From positions 32,137 to 96,136 of the forward strand of contig JAOPXN010000090.1 of assembly GCA_025965155.1 (NCBI GenBank): DNA of 64,000 nt. Direction: 5' to 3'. This DNA is from Propionibacteriaceae bacterium. GTDB lineage: Bacteria > Actinomycetota > Actinomycetes > Propionibacteriales > Propionibacteriaceae. The notes under the pieces are model-generated. The model had not been told where the DNA came from. It did not search any database and worked only from the letters and a program-made list of their open reading frames with translations. Below are positions 35,559 through 44,210 of the stretch, piece by piece. A program made the translations under genes and the position numbers. The first letter of the stretch is position 1; each line of letters opens with the position of its first letter.

Positions 35559-36572
35559 CTAGTCGGTCGGGCAGCCACAGGAGGCGCGGAGCACCACTGT
35601 TGTCGGCAGGATCTGCGGCGGGCCCGGTGGCGTACCGGCCACTCGGCGGTGCAACACCTCGGCCGCCAGCGCACCCATCTCGCGGACCGGCTGACGTACC
35701 GTGGTAAGTCCCGGCGCCACATAGCGGGCTGCGTTCACGTCGTCCCAGCCGACCGCCACCATGTCGTCGGGGAAGCTCACGCCACGGCGCTGCAGCCCGG
35801 TCATCAGCGACAGGGCCAGCTCGTCGTTGGCGCAGACGAGCCCGTCGATGTCCTTGCGCCGCTTGAAGATCCGCGAGACGGCGGCCGCACCGCCGTCCTC
35901 GGTCTGCGGCACCCGTACGCCGGCCGCTCGGGCGCGCAGCCCGAGCGCTCGGTGGGCTTCGACGAAACCGCGGTAACGGTCCCGCACATCGGTCGACCCG
36001 TCGGGGTCGCCGGCGAAGAGCAGCTTGCGCCGGCCGTGGCTCAGCAGGTGGGCGGTCAGGTCGGTGGCGCTGGTTAGATTCTCGCTGGAGATCAGGTCGC
36101 AGCCCGGGACCTCGTCCCGTCCCACGACGACGACCGGCATCGTTTGCCCGAGCCGCTGTATCGCCTCGGAGGCGACGGCGAAGTGGGCCATCAGCACCCC
36201 GTCGACGCGGCCACGGACATTGCGTACGTCGGTCAGCGGGTCCTGCTGAGCATCGGCCACCACCAGCACCACGCTTTGCCCGTGCCGCGCGGCGGCGGCC
36301 TCGTAGCCCATGATCAACTCCGAGTAGTACGGGCCGGTCATGGCCCCGATCACCATGGCGTGGGCGGAATAGCGGCGGGTCGCCAGGCTCCGTGCGGAGT
36401 TCTGCGGTACGTAGTTGAGAGACTGGGCCGCCTCGAGCACCTTCTGGGTCGCGGTGGCGGACGCCGTGTCGGTCCCTCGCAGTACCCGGGACACGGTGGC
36501 AATGGAGACGCCGGCACGCTCGGCCACGGAGTAGATGGTGGCGGTCGCGGAACTCTCCGGCTGTCGGCTCAC
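35559..36572 (-). CDS. LacI-family transcriptional repressor
   Basis: The protein has 337 aa. The N-terminal helix-turn-helix and hinge helix read [22 protein letters not shown] and [14 protein letters not shown]; the remainder is a periplasmic-binding-protein-like sugar sensor with [29 protein letters not shown] and [22 protein letters not shown]. The ligand is unknown and no sugar-use gene is adjacent. It probably regulates itself: a perfect LacI-type palindrome lies 47 bp upstream of its GTG start. The divergent neighbour is the DsbA-like gene. Confidence 0.92.
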   Translation of the reverse strand: MSRQPESSATATIYSVAERAGVSIATVSRVLRGTDTASATATQKVLEAAQSLNYVPQNSARSLATRRYSAHAMVIGAMTGPYYSELIMGYEAAAARHGQSVVLVVADAQQDPLTDVRNVRGRVDGVLMAHFAVASEAIQRLGQTMPVVVVGRDEVPGCDLISSENLTSATDLTAHLLSHGRRKLLFAGDPDGSTDVRDRYRGFVEAHRALGLRARAAGVRVPQTEDGGAAAVSRIFKRRKDIDGLVCANDELALSLMTGLQRRGVSFPDDMVAVGWDDVNAARYVAPGLTTVRQPVREMGALAAEVLHRRVAGTPPGPPQILPTTVVLRASCGCPTD

Positions 36573-36618
36573 GCAGTTCCACCTCGCTCCTCGGGCAGCC
36601 CCGTCGGTTCACATGGCC

Positions 36619-36630
36619 GTAAGCGCTTAC
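36619..36630. promoter_or_regulatory. LacI-type operator GTAAGCGCTTAC
   Basis: A perfect 12-bp palindrome with the central CG step typical of LacI/GalR operators, in the 222-bp divergent region between the LacI and DsbA-like genes. Confidence 0.75.
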
Positions 36631-36794
36631 ATTGCCAGGTCGAAGCGCCCAGCGCAACGATCTGCGCCAAGGTCCGGCTTCAACGGAACAAGTTCCGCGC
36701 GGCCGTGGTTGAGCCAGACAGGTGGTGCCGACGCCGTGTCGGCACCTATGAGGACCACGCTGCCGGCTTGCCCGGGGCCCTTCCAGGAGCGCTC

Positions 36795-37451
36795 ATGACT
36801 GACACCCTTTCCTCCACTGCCGTGGCCGAGCAGGCTGCTACCAACGGCACCCGCGACCGTGCCGACTTCTGGTTCGACCCGCTGTGTCCGTTCTGCTGGA
36901 TCACCTCCCGTTGGGTCCTGGAGGTGGAGAAGGTGCGGAACATCGAGACCCAGTTCCACGTGATGAGCCTCTCGGTCCTGAACGAGGGTCAGGATCTCTC
37001 TGACGACTATCGAGAGGCGATGGAGAGGGCATGGGGTCCGGTCCGGGTGGCCATCGCCGCGGCGCAGCTGAAGGGTGACGAGATCTTGTCCCCGCTGTAC
37101 ACCGCTCTGGGGACCCGCATCCACAACCAGGGCAATAAGGACCTGGCGTCGGTGGTCGCGGAGTCGCTGGCCGAGCTGGACCTGCCGGCCGAGCTGGCGC
37201 AGGCCGCGGAGTCCACCGAGTACGACGATGCCCTGCGGGAGAGCCATCACGCGGGCATGGACAAGGTAGGCAAGGGCGTGGGCACACCGACCATTCACGT
37301 GAACGGCGTCGCCTTCTTCGGCCCGGTGATCACCAAGATTCCGCGCGGTGAGGAGGCTGGCGAGCTGTGGGACGCCACCGTGACGCTGGCGAAGTACCCG
37401 TACTTCTTTGAGCTCAAGCGTGAGCGCACCGGCGAGCTGGACTTCAGCTGA
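36795..37451 (+). CDS. DsbA-fold protein, mycothiol-dependent nitroreductase (Rv2466c) type
   Basis: The protein has 218 aa. Near the N-terminus [19 protein letters not shown] contains the redox motif Cys31-Pro-Phe-Cys34, and [11 protein letters not shown] supplies the cis-Pro loop of the thioredoxin fold. Length and the WFDPLCP..CWITSRW block match the mycobacterial Rv2466c family, which uses mycothiol, where the motif is CPWC; here Trp is replaced by Phe. No signal peptide is visible, so it is cytosolic. The ATG at 36795 follows CCAGGAGCG. Confidence 0.85.
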   Translation: MTDTLSSTAVAEQAATNGTRDRADFWFDPLCPFCWITSRWVLEVEKVRNIETQFHVMSLSVLNEGQDLSDDYREAMERAWGPVRVAIAAAQLKGDEILSPLYTALGTRIHNQGNKDLASVVAESLAELDLPAELAQAAESTEYDDALRESHHAGMDKVGKGVGTPTIHVNGVAFFGPVITKIPRGEEAGELWDATVTLAKYPYFFELKRERTGELDFS

Positions 37452-37461
37452 GCCCTTTCGC

Positions 37462-37995
37462 CTACTGCAGCTCCGGCCTCGCCTGGAACCAGGAGTAGTC
37501 GATCCGGTCCTTGGCTCGTCGCGCCGAGATGATCAGCGCGACTCCGGCCAGCAGGGCCGGCAGCCAGGCATAGCCCAGCAGAGCCGGGACACCCGCGGCC
37601 CCGATCAGGACGCCGCCGACCACGCTGATGACCGCCCCGACCGCGAGCAACCAGCCCGCCACCACCATCATTCGCCAGAGCCACCGGTTGATGTCCTCGG
37701 CGGCGACGATCCAGAAGGTGACCAGTGCGAGCAGCAGGCCAAACTGGTGCAGCGCGATGCCGAGGTAGGTGACGTTCAAGGCGAAGGCCAGCGCCGACGA
37801 CCCGGCCGGGCCGAATGCCGCCGCTTGGACGTTGAGAAAGTACACACCCGCCGGGAGCAGCGATCGTCCGGGACCGGTCTGGTCCTGGATGCCGACATGA
37901 GGTAGCACCAGGCTGAGGAACAGCAGCAGGCCGATCCCGGCGGCGAGCAGTCGTCGCCGCATCAGCAGGCTGGCGGGGTCCACCGGGATGCTCAC
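37462..37995 (-). CDS. Four-helix membrane protein of unknown function
   Basis: A 177-aa protein with about four hydrophobic spans (near residues 14-34, 62-95, 105-130 and 136-158) and a charged, Trp-containing C-terminus (AKDRIDYSWFQARPE). No family motif is recognised. It starts with GTG at 37995 and ends 10 bp from the convergent DsbA-like gene. It sits upstream of, but on the same strand as, nothing else; the ribosomal cluster terminator lies 57 bp behind its start. Confidence 0.65.
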   Translation of the reverse strand: MSIPVDPASLLMRRRLLAAGIGLLLFLSLVLPHVGIQDQTGPGRSLLPAGVYFLNVQAAAFGPAGSSALAFALNVTYLGIALHQFGLLLALVTFWIVAAEDINRWLWRMMVVAGWLLAVGAVISVVGGVLIGAAGVPALLGYAWLPALLAGVALIISARRAKDRIDYSWFQARPELQ

Positions 37996-38051
37996 CCCTC
38001 GACCCTACGGCCCCCGCCGGCGCTACGACGCAGCTGGCCGTGAACGCACAA

Positions 38052-38085
38052 AGCACCAGCCTGCGCCGGAGCGCAGACTGGTGCT
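38052..38085 (-). terminator. Terminator of the rpsF-ssb-rpsR-rplI operon
   Basis: AGCACCAG-C-CTGCGC pairs with GCGCAG-A-CTGGTGCT around a CGGA loop. On the minus strand it is followed by a short T-rich run, 20 bp past the rplI stop. Confidence 0.8.
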
Positions 38086-38105
38086 GTGGATGCGTACGGC
38101 TCGGG

Positions 38106-38555
38106 TCAGCCCTGAGCGACGAGCGTCAGCGGCACGTGCGCGGTGACCGCGTCGTGCAGCTTCACACCCACGGTGTGGGTGCCGATGTTCCGGATCGGCT
38201 TGCCGATCTCGATCGACCGCTTGTCGACCGACGGACCGCCGGCCTTCTTGATCGCGCCCGCCACGTCGGCGGCCGTCACCGCACCGAAAAGCTTGCCCGT
38301 GCTACCGGCACGAACCGGCAGCTCGATGGACAGGCCTTCGATCTGCTGACGGACCTCCTGAGCGTGGTCGAGACCACGGATCTCGCGGGCGTCACGGCTC
38401 CGCTTGATGCCATCGATCTGCTTCTCGCCGCCGCGGGTCCAACGAATGGCGTAGCCACGCGGGATGAGGAAGTTGCGGCCGTAGCCGTCACGCACCTCCA
38501 CCACGTCACCGGCATCGCCAAGCTTGTCGACGGCTGCAGTCAAAATGAGCTTCAT
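38106..38555 (-). CDS. rplI: 50S ribosomal protein L9
   Basis: A 149-aa protein with the canonical N-terminal L9 domain MKLILTAAVDKLGDAGDVVEV, DGYGRNFLIPRGYA, a central helix, and a C-terminal domain with GKLFGAVTAADVAGAI. L9 binds 23S rRNA near the L1 stalk and affects reading-frame maintenance. It is the last gene of the cluster, 17 bp after rpsR. Confidence 0.97.
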   Translation of the reverse strand: MKLILTAAVDKLGDAGDVVEVRDGYGRNFLIPRGYAIRWTRGGEKQIDGIKRSRDAREIRGLDHAQEVRQQIEGLSIELPVRAGSTGKLFGAVTAADVAGAIKKAGGPSVDKRSIEIGKPIRNIGTHTVGVKLHDAVTAHVPLTLVAQG

Positions 38556-38572
38556 GTCTGTGCCTCCTCGAC

Positions 38573-38809
38573 TCAGCGGGCCGTCGAGGCGTACGGCAAC
38601 AGCGCAACCTCGCGGGCGTTCTTGATGGCGATGGCGACCTTGCGCTGTTCCTGAACAGACAGCCCGGTCACCCGGCGGGCGCGGATCTTTCCACGCTCGG
38701 AGATGAACTTCCGCAGGGTCGCGGTGTCCTTGTAATCGATGTTCTGGCCGGCCTTGAGAGGGTTCGACTTCTTCTTGACCTTGCGCTGAACAGGTGGGGT
38801 ACTGGCCAT
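38573..38809 (-). CDS. rpsR: 30S ribosomal protein S18
   Basis: A 78-aa protein with the S18 core [48 protein letters not shown]. It lacks Cys residues, so it is the zinc-independent form. S18 pairs with S6 on the platform of the small subunit. Confidence 0.97.
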   Translation of the reverse strand: MASTPPVQRKVKKKSNPLKAGQNIDYKDTATLRKFISERGKIRARRVTGLSVQEQRKVAIAIKNAREVALLPYASTAR

Positions 38810-38908
38810 TGTGGTGCTCTCCTTTCGAGCCCGGCCGGGGACCTGTTTCCCGTGGCCGGAATGTGCCTGATGCTGTTTCTTACCTAGCTGTTCGGATCCG
38901 GGAACGGA

Positions 38909-39448
38909 TCAGAACGGTGGCTCTTCACTCTGGGGCGTTGCCCAGGGGTCGGAGCCGGAGGAACGGGAACTCCCCTGTTGGCCACCACCGGTGCTGCCGG
39001 TCGCCCAGGGATCGTCCCCGTAGCTGCTGCTGCCGCCACCACCGGACTGCCGACCGCCGCCGCCACCTTGGCCGCCACCGCCACCCGAGGAACGGGTGAC
39101 CTTCGCCGTGGCGTACCGCAGAGCGGGGCCGATCTCGTCGACATCGACCTCGAAGACCGTACGGCGTTCACCCTCGCGAGTCTCGTAGCTTCGAGACTTG
39201 AGCCGTCCCTGCACGATCACGCGCATCCCCTTCTGCAGGGACTCAGCGACGTTCTCCGCAGCCTGCCGCCAGACGGCGCAGTTGAGGAACATCGCGTCGC
39301 CGTCTTTCCATTCGTTGGTCTGACGGTCGAACGTCCGCGGCGTCGAGGCCACCGTGAAGTTGGCCACGGCAGCGCCGGAAGGGGTGAAGCGCAGTTCCGG
39401 ATCGGCGGTGAGGTTGCCGATCAGGGTGATGGGGGTTTCGCCTGCCAT
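38909..39448 (-). CDS. ssb: Single-stranded DNA-binding protein
   Basis: The protein has 179 aa. The OB fold (about residues 1-115) begins [21 protein letters not shown] with [15 protein letters not shown] and [21 protein letters not shown] Gly/Ser/Gln-rich disordered linker follows, and the acidic tip ends EEPPF for partner proteins at the fork. The gene sits between rpsF and rpsR as is usual. Confidence 0.97.
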   Translation of the reverse strand: MAGETPITLIGNLTADPELRFTPSGAAVANFTVASTPRTFDRQTNEWKDGDAMFLNCAVWRQAAENVAESLQKGMRVIVQGRLKSRSYETREGERRTVFEVDVDEIGPALRYATAKVTRSSGGGGGQGGGGGRQSGGGGSSSYGDDPWATGSTGGGQQGSSRSSGSDPWATPQSEEPPF

Positions 39449-39569
39449 GTAGGTCTCCGTTGAGCGTTGGTGTTCGGGTGGCTTCCGCCTGTGTTGGAGC
39501 GGAGGTCAGTGGGTTCCCAGCGTGCCAGGAATCACTGACAGCTGAGCAGCCAGATCGCCGATTGGTGGA

Positions 39570-39860
39570 TCAGCGAATGTCCGGACGAATGACCTTGGTC
39601 CGCATGATCGACTCATTGATGGTGAACTGACGATCCAGCTCGCTCACATCGGCCGGCTCTGCGGTCAGCTCGATCACCGCGTAGATGCCCTCGGACTTCT
39701 TCTGAATCTCGTACGCCAGACGGCGACGCCCCCAGATGTCCAGGTTGTCAACGGTGCCACCACCCTTGGTGATGACGGTCAGGTACTGCTCGAGCGTGGG
39801 TTGGACCGTACGCTCATCGGTGTCGGGGTCCATGATGACCATGACTTCGTACTTACGCAT
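39570..39860 (-). CDS. rpsF: 30S ribosomal protein S6
   Basis: A 96-aa protein with the S6 fold: [19 protein letters not shown] at the start, then [23 protein letters not shown]. The start at 39860 is preceded on its strand by GGAGGTGGA. The frame is open to 40172 but that extension is not S6-like. It is the first gene of the rpsF-ssb-rpsR-rplI operon; the 277-bp gap to the divergent acyltransferase must hold the promoter. Confidence 0.97.
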   Translation of the reverse strand: MRKYEVMVIMDPDTDERTVQPTLEQYLTVITKGGGTVDNLDIWGRRRLAYEIQKKSEGIYAVIELTAEPADVSELDRQFTINESIMRTKVIRPDIR

Positions 39861-40137
39861 GCGCGAACTCCACCTCCTCTGGTCTTGGCGGCCATGGGAC
39901 GTCCCCATGGCAGGAGGGCGAATGCTTGATCCGGACCGCTCTGCGGGCCCGCATCGGCTGGCGGAGTGCACCTGGTGGGGTGACGCCGCCAGCGGGCCAC
40001 GATACCGGCTGGACCCACCGGGACGCGAATCCGCCAGCGGCCCCCGCCGAAGAACGTGCACAGGGACTTCGTAGCGTGGGCCTTTACGAGGTATCTGACT
40101 ATCGGGAGCCAGGTCCACCATCGATCCTAGGAGTCCC

Positions 40138-40911
40138 ATGCCTGTCATCCTTCGAACCGCCCAGATCACCACCTACAGTGACGCGAACGGCAACAGCATC
40201 ACCGGGACGCCGGCTGCCATCGCCGGGTCCTTGGTTGAGTTCAAGGGCTCAAACTGCAGCGTCGTCTTCGGCGACGCGGTCATGTTCCACGGCGTCATCA
40301 TTTTCCACCGGGACAACTGCACGGTACGGATCGGTTCCCGGTCCTCGTTCCGCGGCCGGATCACCCTGGGCCTGGGCTGTCACGTCAGCCTGGGAACCGA
40401 CATCTACTGCGGGCCCGATCTCCAGATCAACTCCGCCGAGGGTGCCGACGTAACTATCGGTAACGACCTGCTGATTTCGACCAAGATCAGGGTCAAGGCC
40501 GACGACTCGCACCCGATCTACGACGGGGTCACCGGTGAGCGGATTAACAAGTCGGCGTCCATCACCATCGGGGACCACGTCTGGATCGGCGAGGAGGTGT
40601 TCATTCTTCCGGGCAGCAGCATCGGCTCCGGCAGCGTGATCGGGGCGCGCAGCGTGGTGACCAAGTCCCGGCCCATCCCGCCGGACTCGCTGGCGCTCGG
40701 TACGCCGGCCCGGGTCCACCGGTCCAAGATCTACTGGGCCCGCAAGCACCTGCAGCAGAGCCCGGACATCGCCGCCAGCGTGCCGCCCCGGTTCGAACCG
40801 GACGAACCGGACGAGCCGGACAGCCCTGAGGACCTCGCGCTACTCGTAGACAACTTACTCATAAAAAAACAGGGCGTCTCCGGGGAAGATCCAGCTGAGC
40901 CCGTCGCGTAA
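40138..40911 (+). CDS. Left-handed beta-helix (hexapeptide) acyltransferase
   Basis: A 257-aa protein with hexapeptide-type turns through most of its length ([52 protein letters not shown] and [36 protein letters not shown]), the catalytic His probably in DDSHPIYD, and the C-terminal ALGTPARV turn. This is the CatB/NodL/WbbJ type of O- or N-acetyltransferase. The C-terminal 50 residues carry an acidic [14 protein letters not shown] run. Its last 57 bp overlap the 3' end of the convergent esterase gene. The start follows TAGGAG. Confidence 0.85.
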   Translation: MPVILRTAQITTYSDANGNSITGTPAAIAGSLVEFKGSNCSVVFGDAVMFHGVIIFHRDNCTVRIGSRSSFRGRITLGLGCHVSLGTDIYCGPDLQINSAEGADVTIGNDLLISTKIRVKADDSHPIYDGVTGERINKSASITIGDHVWIGEEVFILPGSSIGSGSVIGARSVVTKSRPIPPDSLALGTPARVHRSKIYWARKHLQQSPDIAASVPPRFEPDEPDEPDSPEDLALLVDNLLIKKQGVSGEDPAEPVA

Positions 40912-42018
40912 CCGGTCCCGCCAGGACTCCCAGTTGTGTCCGTCGCGGGACTCCACGTAGTTGACGGTCATTCCGGTCTCGGCGAATACCGGCAGCATCG
41001 ACCGATTCGGCACAATCAGCGGCTCGAACACCCCGCAGGAGATGAACAGCCGTTCCGCCACCCGGGTCGGCCTGGCCCGGTAGCGGTTCACGAACTTCAC
41101 CACCGGGTCGAAGGCCGGTCCCTCCCCGTGGTCGTCGCCGACGTCGGTGAAGACGAACGAACCCGACTGGAGTAGCAGTGACCCGAAGGTCTGCGGATAC
41201 CGTACGGCAGTGCTGAGGGAGGCGACCGCGCCGAAGCTCGACCCCATCAGGCACCGCGCCGACGGCTTCGCCAGCAGCGGGAACTGGGTCTCCAGCTCCG
41301 GGATCAGCTCGTGCGCGATCCAGCGTGCGTGCGAGCCACTGTTCGGGTACTCGGCCAGCCGATCCCCCGGCGAGGTGAACGCGACCACGGTCTCGGCCAT
41401 ATCCAGCCGGTGGATCAGGTTGTCCAGCACCGTCTTCATCGAGGCGTACTCCAAGAAGTCGGCACCGTCGTGCACCACCAGCAGTGGGTACCGGGCGGTG
41501 TCGCGGAACCGGGCCGGGAGGTAGAGGGTCACCCGGTTGTCCCGGCGCTGCGCCTGGCTGCGGATCTGCAGCTCGAGCAGCTCGCCGGGTCGCGCCTCGG
41601 GGTCGTACTGGGCCCAGTCCGGCACCCGGTACCCGGGGCCGAAGCAGACCGAGGAGTTGCCGACCGGGCTGCGGGCGATCCGCGGGTTGGCCGGGTCGTT
41701 GAACCGTTCCCAAACCTCGCCACGGCGCAGCTCGAACTGGTACTCCACCCGGGAGCTGGCCGGAAGCTCGACCACCGCGAACCACAGGTCGGTGTGCTCG
41801 ACCCGGCGCATCGGGAGGTTTTCGGGCAGCCCCAGCACCCGATGCCGGACAAACACCTCATCCGCCTCCGCTCGCACCGCGAACGTGCAGCTGGAGCCCT
41901 CGACGATCGGGAAGTCATGGCGGTCGAAGAAACGCCGCAGCGCGGCGTCATCGAGCGTTGTGTTCTCGCGCAGCCGGTTAACGGCCAGCTTGCGCCGTCT
42001 CGCCTTGGTGCCCTCCAT
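40855..42018 (-). CDS. Enterochelin-esterase-like alpha/beta hydrolase
   Basis: A 387-aa protein with an N-terminal Ig-like or CBM48-like domain (about residues 30-150, with VEYQFELRRGEVWERFNDPAN) and an esterase-D-type alpha/beta hydrolase domain. The nucleophile is Ser261 in CLMGSSFGAVAS; the acid-His end is near [13 protein letters not shown]. Fes-like enzymes of this layout cleave siderophore or other ester bonds. The ATG at 42018 overlaps the stop of the S51-like gene (TGATG), so it is the third, coupled gene of a three-gene operon. It has no signal peptide, so it acts in the cytosol. Confidence 0.82.
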   Translation of the reverse strand: MEGTKARRRKLAVNRLRENTTLDDAALRRFFDRHDFPIVEGSSCTFAVRAEADEVFVRHRVLGLPENLPMRRVEHTDLWFAVVELPASSRVEYQFELRRGEVWERFNDPANPRIARSPVGNSSVCFGPGYRVPDWAQYDPEARPGELLELQIRSQAQRRDNRVTLYLPARFRDTARYPLLVVHDGADFLEYASMKTVLDNLIHRLDMAETVVAFTSPGDRLAEYPNSGSHARWIAHELIPELETQFPLLAKPSARCLMGSSFGAVASLSTAVRYPQTFGSLLLQSGSFVFTDVGDDHGEGPAFDPVVKFVNRYRARPTRVAERLFISCGVFEPLIVPNRSMLPVFAETGMTVNYVESRDGHNWESWRDRLRDGLSWIFPGDALFFYE

Positions 42019-42941
42019 CACGCCGCCGGCAGCCAGCGGGCGCCGGCAGGAAACGGCTCGTCGTCGCGCAGGTCCACCCGGACTCCGTCGAGCAGCACCA
42101 GACAGCGGCGCGGTGAGAACCTTTGCGCCATCTGCCGTACATGGTCGGGGTCGTCCAGCCGGAGCCGTCTGCGCGCGTGCGGGAACGGCAGCACTCCGGA
42201 GTAGATGCCCAGCCCTTCGGCGAACAGCTCCGCCGGCCGCAGCTCGAGGCCGGCCGACTCGGGCGGAACCAGATGATCATGGAAGAGCACCACCCGGTCC
42301 GAAAGCGCCATCGCCCCGGCCGACCAGGTGATCAGCGGTCGGTGCGGCGCCTCGGTGATCAGTCGGGCGAGGCCGAAGACGTGCAACACGTGCAACAACA
42401 CGCCGACATGGCCGCCAGTGACGACTAGGCCGCTACACCCGGCGACCTGGTCGGCGATCTCGGACCGATGCCGCGCCACCGTGGCCCGCTCGCCCAGCCT
42501 GACCCGGGTGTAGAACTCGGTCCGGGCCCGAGCCACCGCGTCCAGGTGCCACCGGTCCAGCGCCTGGATCGCTGCGATGCAGTCGTCCCGCGCGCTCGCG
42601 GCCACCTGCGGCAGCTCCCGGCGCCGGGTCACTGCCTGCAGCGCGGCCATCGCGTGCCGCAGCCGGATCGTGTAGAGGCTCTGCAGCTCGTTCAGAGTCA
42701 GGGTCAGCGTGCGCTCCTCGTCGGCGTACCCGGCGTCCTCGGCGATCAGCTGCTGCCAGCGCCGGTACAGCTCGAGGTTGCGCATCCGGCCGCCCAGCAC
42801 GTCGGACAGCTCCGCGGAGTCGGACTCTCGTTCGCGCCAGCCGGCGTTCACGGTCGCGATGGCACCATCGGGCATCAGCTCCGCCACCGCCGCACGGGCC
42901 GCGGCTACGTTGCGCTGCGGCCCCAACAGGGTGACGTTCAT
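42018..42941 (-). CDS. S51 (peptidase E/cyanophycinase)-like protein with long N-terminal domain
   Basis: A 307-aa protein. The C-terminal half has the class I amidotransferase-like fold of S51 peptidases: GLVVTGGHVGVLLHVL, then nucleophile Ser207 in TWSAGAMALSD and His residues in FHDH. Typical peptidase E has about 230 residues; here roughly 170 residues of mostly helical sequence precede the S51 core. S51 enzymes cleave Asp-X or beta-Asp-Arg bonds. Coupling to an ATP-grasp ligase suggests it processes or reverses the ligase product (inference). Its ATG at 42941 overlaps the ATP-grasp stop by 4 nt (ATGA). Confidence 0.75.
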   Translation of the reverse strand: MNVTLLGPQRNVAAARAAVAELMPDGAIATVNAGWRERESDSAELSDVLGGRMRNLELYRRWQQLIAEDAGYADEERTLTLTLNELQSLYTIRLRHAMAALQAVTRRRELPQVAASARDDCIAAIQALDRWHLDAVARARTEFYTRVRLGERATVARHRSEIADQVAGCSGLVVTGGHVGVLLHVLHVFGLARLITEAPHRPLITWSAGAMALSDRVVLFHDHLVPPESAGLELRPAELFAEGLGIYSGVLPFPHARRRLRLDDPDHVRQMAQRFSPRRCLVLLDGVRVDLRDDEPFPAGARWLPAA

Positions 42942-44161
42942 CCGGCGTGCACCGTGACGGTGCGACCGACCTCGTCCAGCATGCTCCGCAGTGTGTCGTA
43001 GTCCGGATGCTTCATCCGTACGTACGCGTTCGCCATGTAGCCGGCCTCGATCGGCTGGGTCACGGTACCGGCCGGTGGCAGGTGCGCGTCCAGCACCCAG
43101 TGCCCGTACTGCTGCTGGATGGCGTCCAACCCGGAGTAGCCGGAGATGGTGCCGTCGGCTTCGGGACGGAGCGCGATCAGGCCGGCCGCGAAGGCGCGGC
43201 TGGGATGGGTGGTGGTGGTGCCGTGGACGACCGCGGAGGCCCATTCCCGGTAGATGTCCAGCTCGTTACCGGCGGCATACAGATCCCAGGCGCCGACGCC
43301 GGCCGGGCGGCAGCCGATCTCGGAGAACCGCAGGCCTTTGGGCCCGAAAAACCATTCCATGTGGGTCGCGGAGGTGCCGATGCCGAGCACCTCGTTGACG
43401 CGGCGGCCCATCTCCTTGAGCTCGTTGTAGTCGGCAACCTCGTCCACCCGGTTGGTGGAGACGAACTGCGGGGAGATCCACCGGTTCCGCATCGCCTCCA
43501 GCACGTTGGGAAAGTAGTGGCAGACGAAGTCCATCGCCGGTACGCCGTCGACCGACACAGTGTCGTAGAACGCTTCGTGCCCCTCGACGAACTCCTCGAC
43601 CGCGATCGAGGTCGTCCCCTCCGCCTCGTACACCTCGAGCGCTCGGGCCAGCTCGTCGTCGGAGTCGACCCGGATGGTGCCGGCGGCTCCCGCGCCGGCG
43701 CGCGGCTTGGTGATCAAGGGGTAGCCGACCGCCGCGGCGAAGGCGCGTACCTGGTCCGGATGGTCGGCGGCCGTCGAGGCCGCGGTCGGGATGCCCGCCT
43801 CCCGGAGCGCCTGCTTCATCGACGGCTTGTCCCGGCACAGCCAGGCGGTACGGCGGGTCGTCCCCGGAATGTGGCAGGCCTGCCGTACCTCGGCCGTGGT
43901 GAGGATGTGCGCCTCAATGGTTGCTTCCAGCCGGTCCACCCAGATCTTGCTCTGGATCCACTCCACCGCGGCCTGTAACGCCGCCCGGTCGGTCACCGAG
44001 CCGATCTGGTGATAGTGCTTCATCCAGCCGCGGAGCTCGTCGTCCAACCACTCACCCGGCCGGTCCCCGATCCCGATCACCGTCGCACCCACCTCGGCCA
44101 GCCCACGGACGAACTGCCGCTGGTTGGCCGGGAACGCGGGGTCGACGAAGATCACGTTCAT
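42938..44161 (-). CDS. ATP-grasp ligase
   Basis: A 407-aa protein with a pre-ATP-grasp Rossmann-like region (MNVIFVDPAFPANQRQFVRG), the ATP-binding lysine block GYPLITKPRAGAGAAGT, hinge AVEEFVEGHEAF, and metal-ligand residues in FSEIGCRPAG. It ligates a carboxylate to an amine or thiol through an acyl phosphate. The nearest visual match is the carbamoyl-phosphate/biotin-carboxylase-like ATP-grasp_4 group; the substrate is unknown. It heads a coupled operon with the S51-like and esterase genes. The start at 44161 lies 49 bp from the divergent M48 gene. Confidence 0.85.
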   Translation of the reverse strand: MNVIFVDPAFPANQRQFVRGLAEVGATVIGIGDRPGEWLDDELRGWMKHYHQIGSVTDRAALQAAVEWIQSKIWVDRLEATIEAHILTTAEVRQACHIPGTTRRTAWLCRDKPSMKQALREAGIPTAASTAADHPDQVRAFAAAVGYPLITKPRAGAGAAGTIRVDSDDELARALEVYEAEGTTSIAVEEFVEGHEAFYDTVSVDGVPAMDFVCHYFPNVLEAMRNRWISPQFVSTNRVDEVADYNELKEMGRRVNEVLGIGTSATHMEWFFGPKGLRFSEIGCRPAGVGAWDLYAAGNELDIYREWASAVVHGTTTTHPSRAFAAGLIALRPEADGTISGYSGLDAIQQQYGHWVLDAHLPPAGTVTQPIEAGYMANAYVRMKHPDYDTLRSMLDEVGRTVTVHAG

Positions 44162-44210
44162 GGGCGGAACTCTATGCTCTGCGACGGACCAGCGGACTAG
44201 ATTCAACCCC

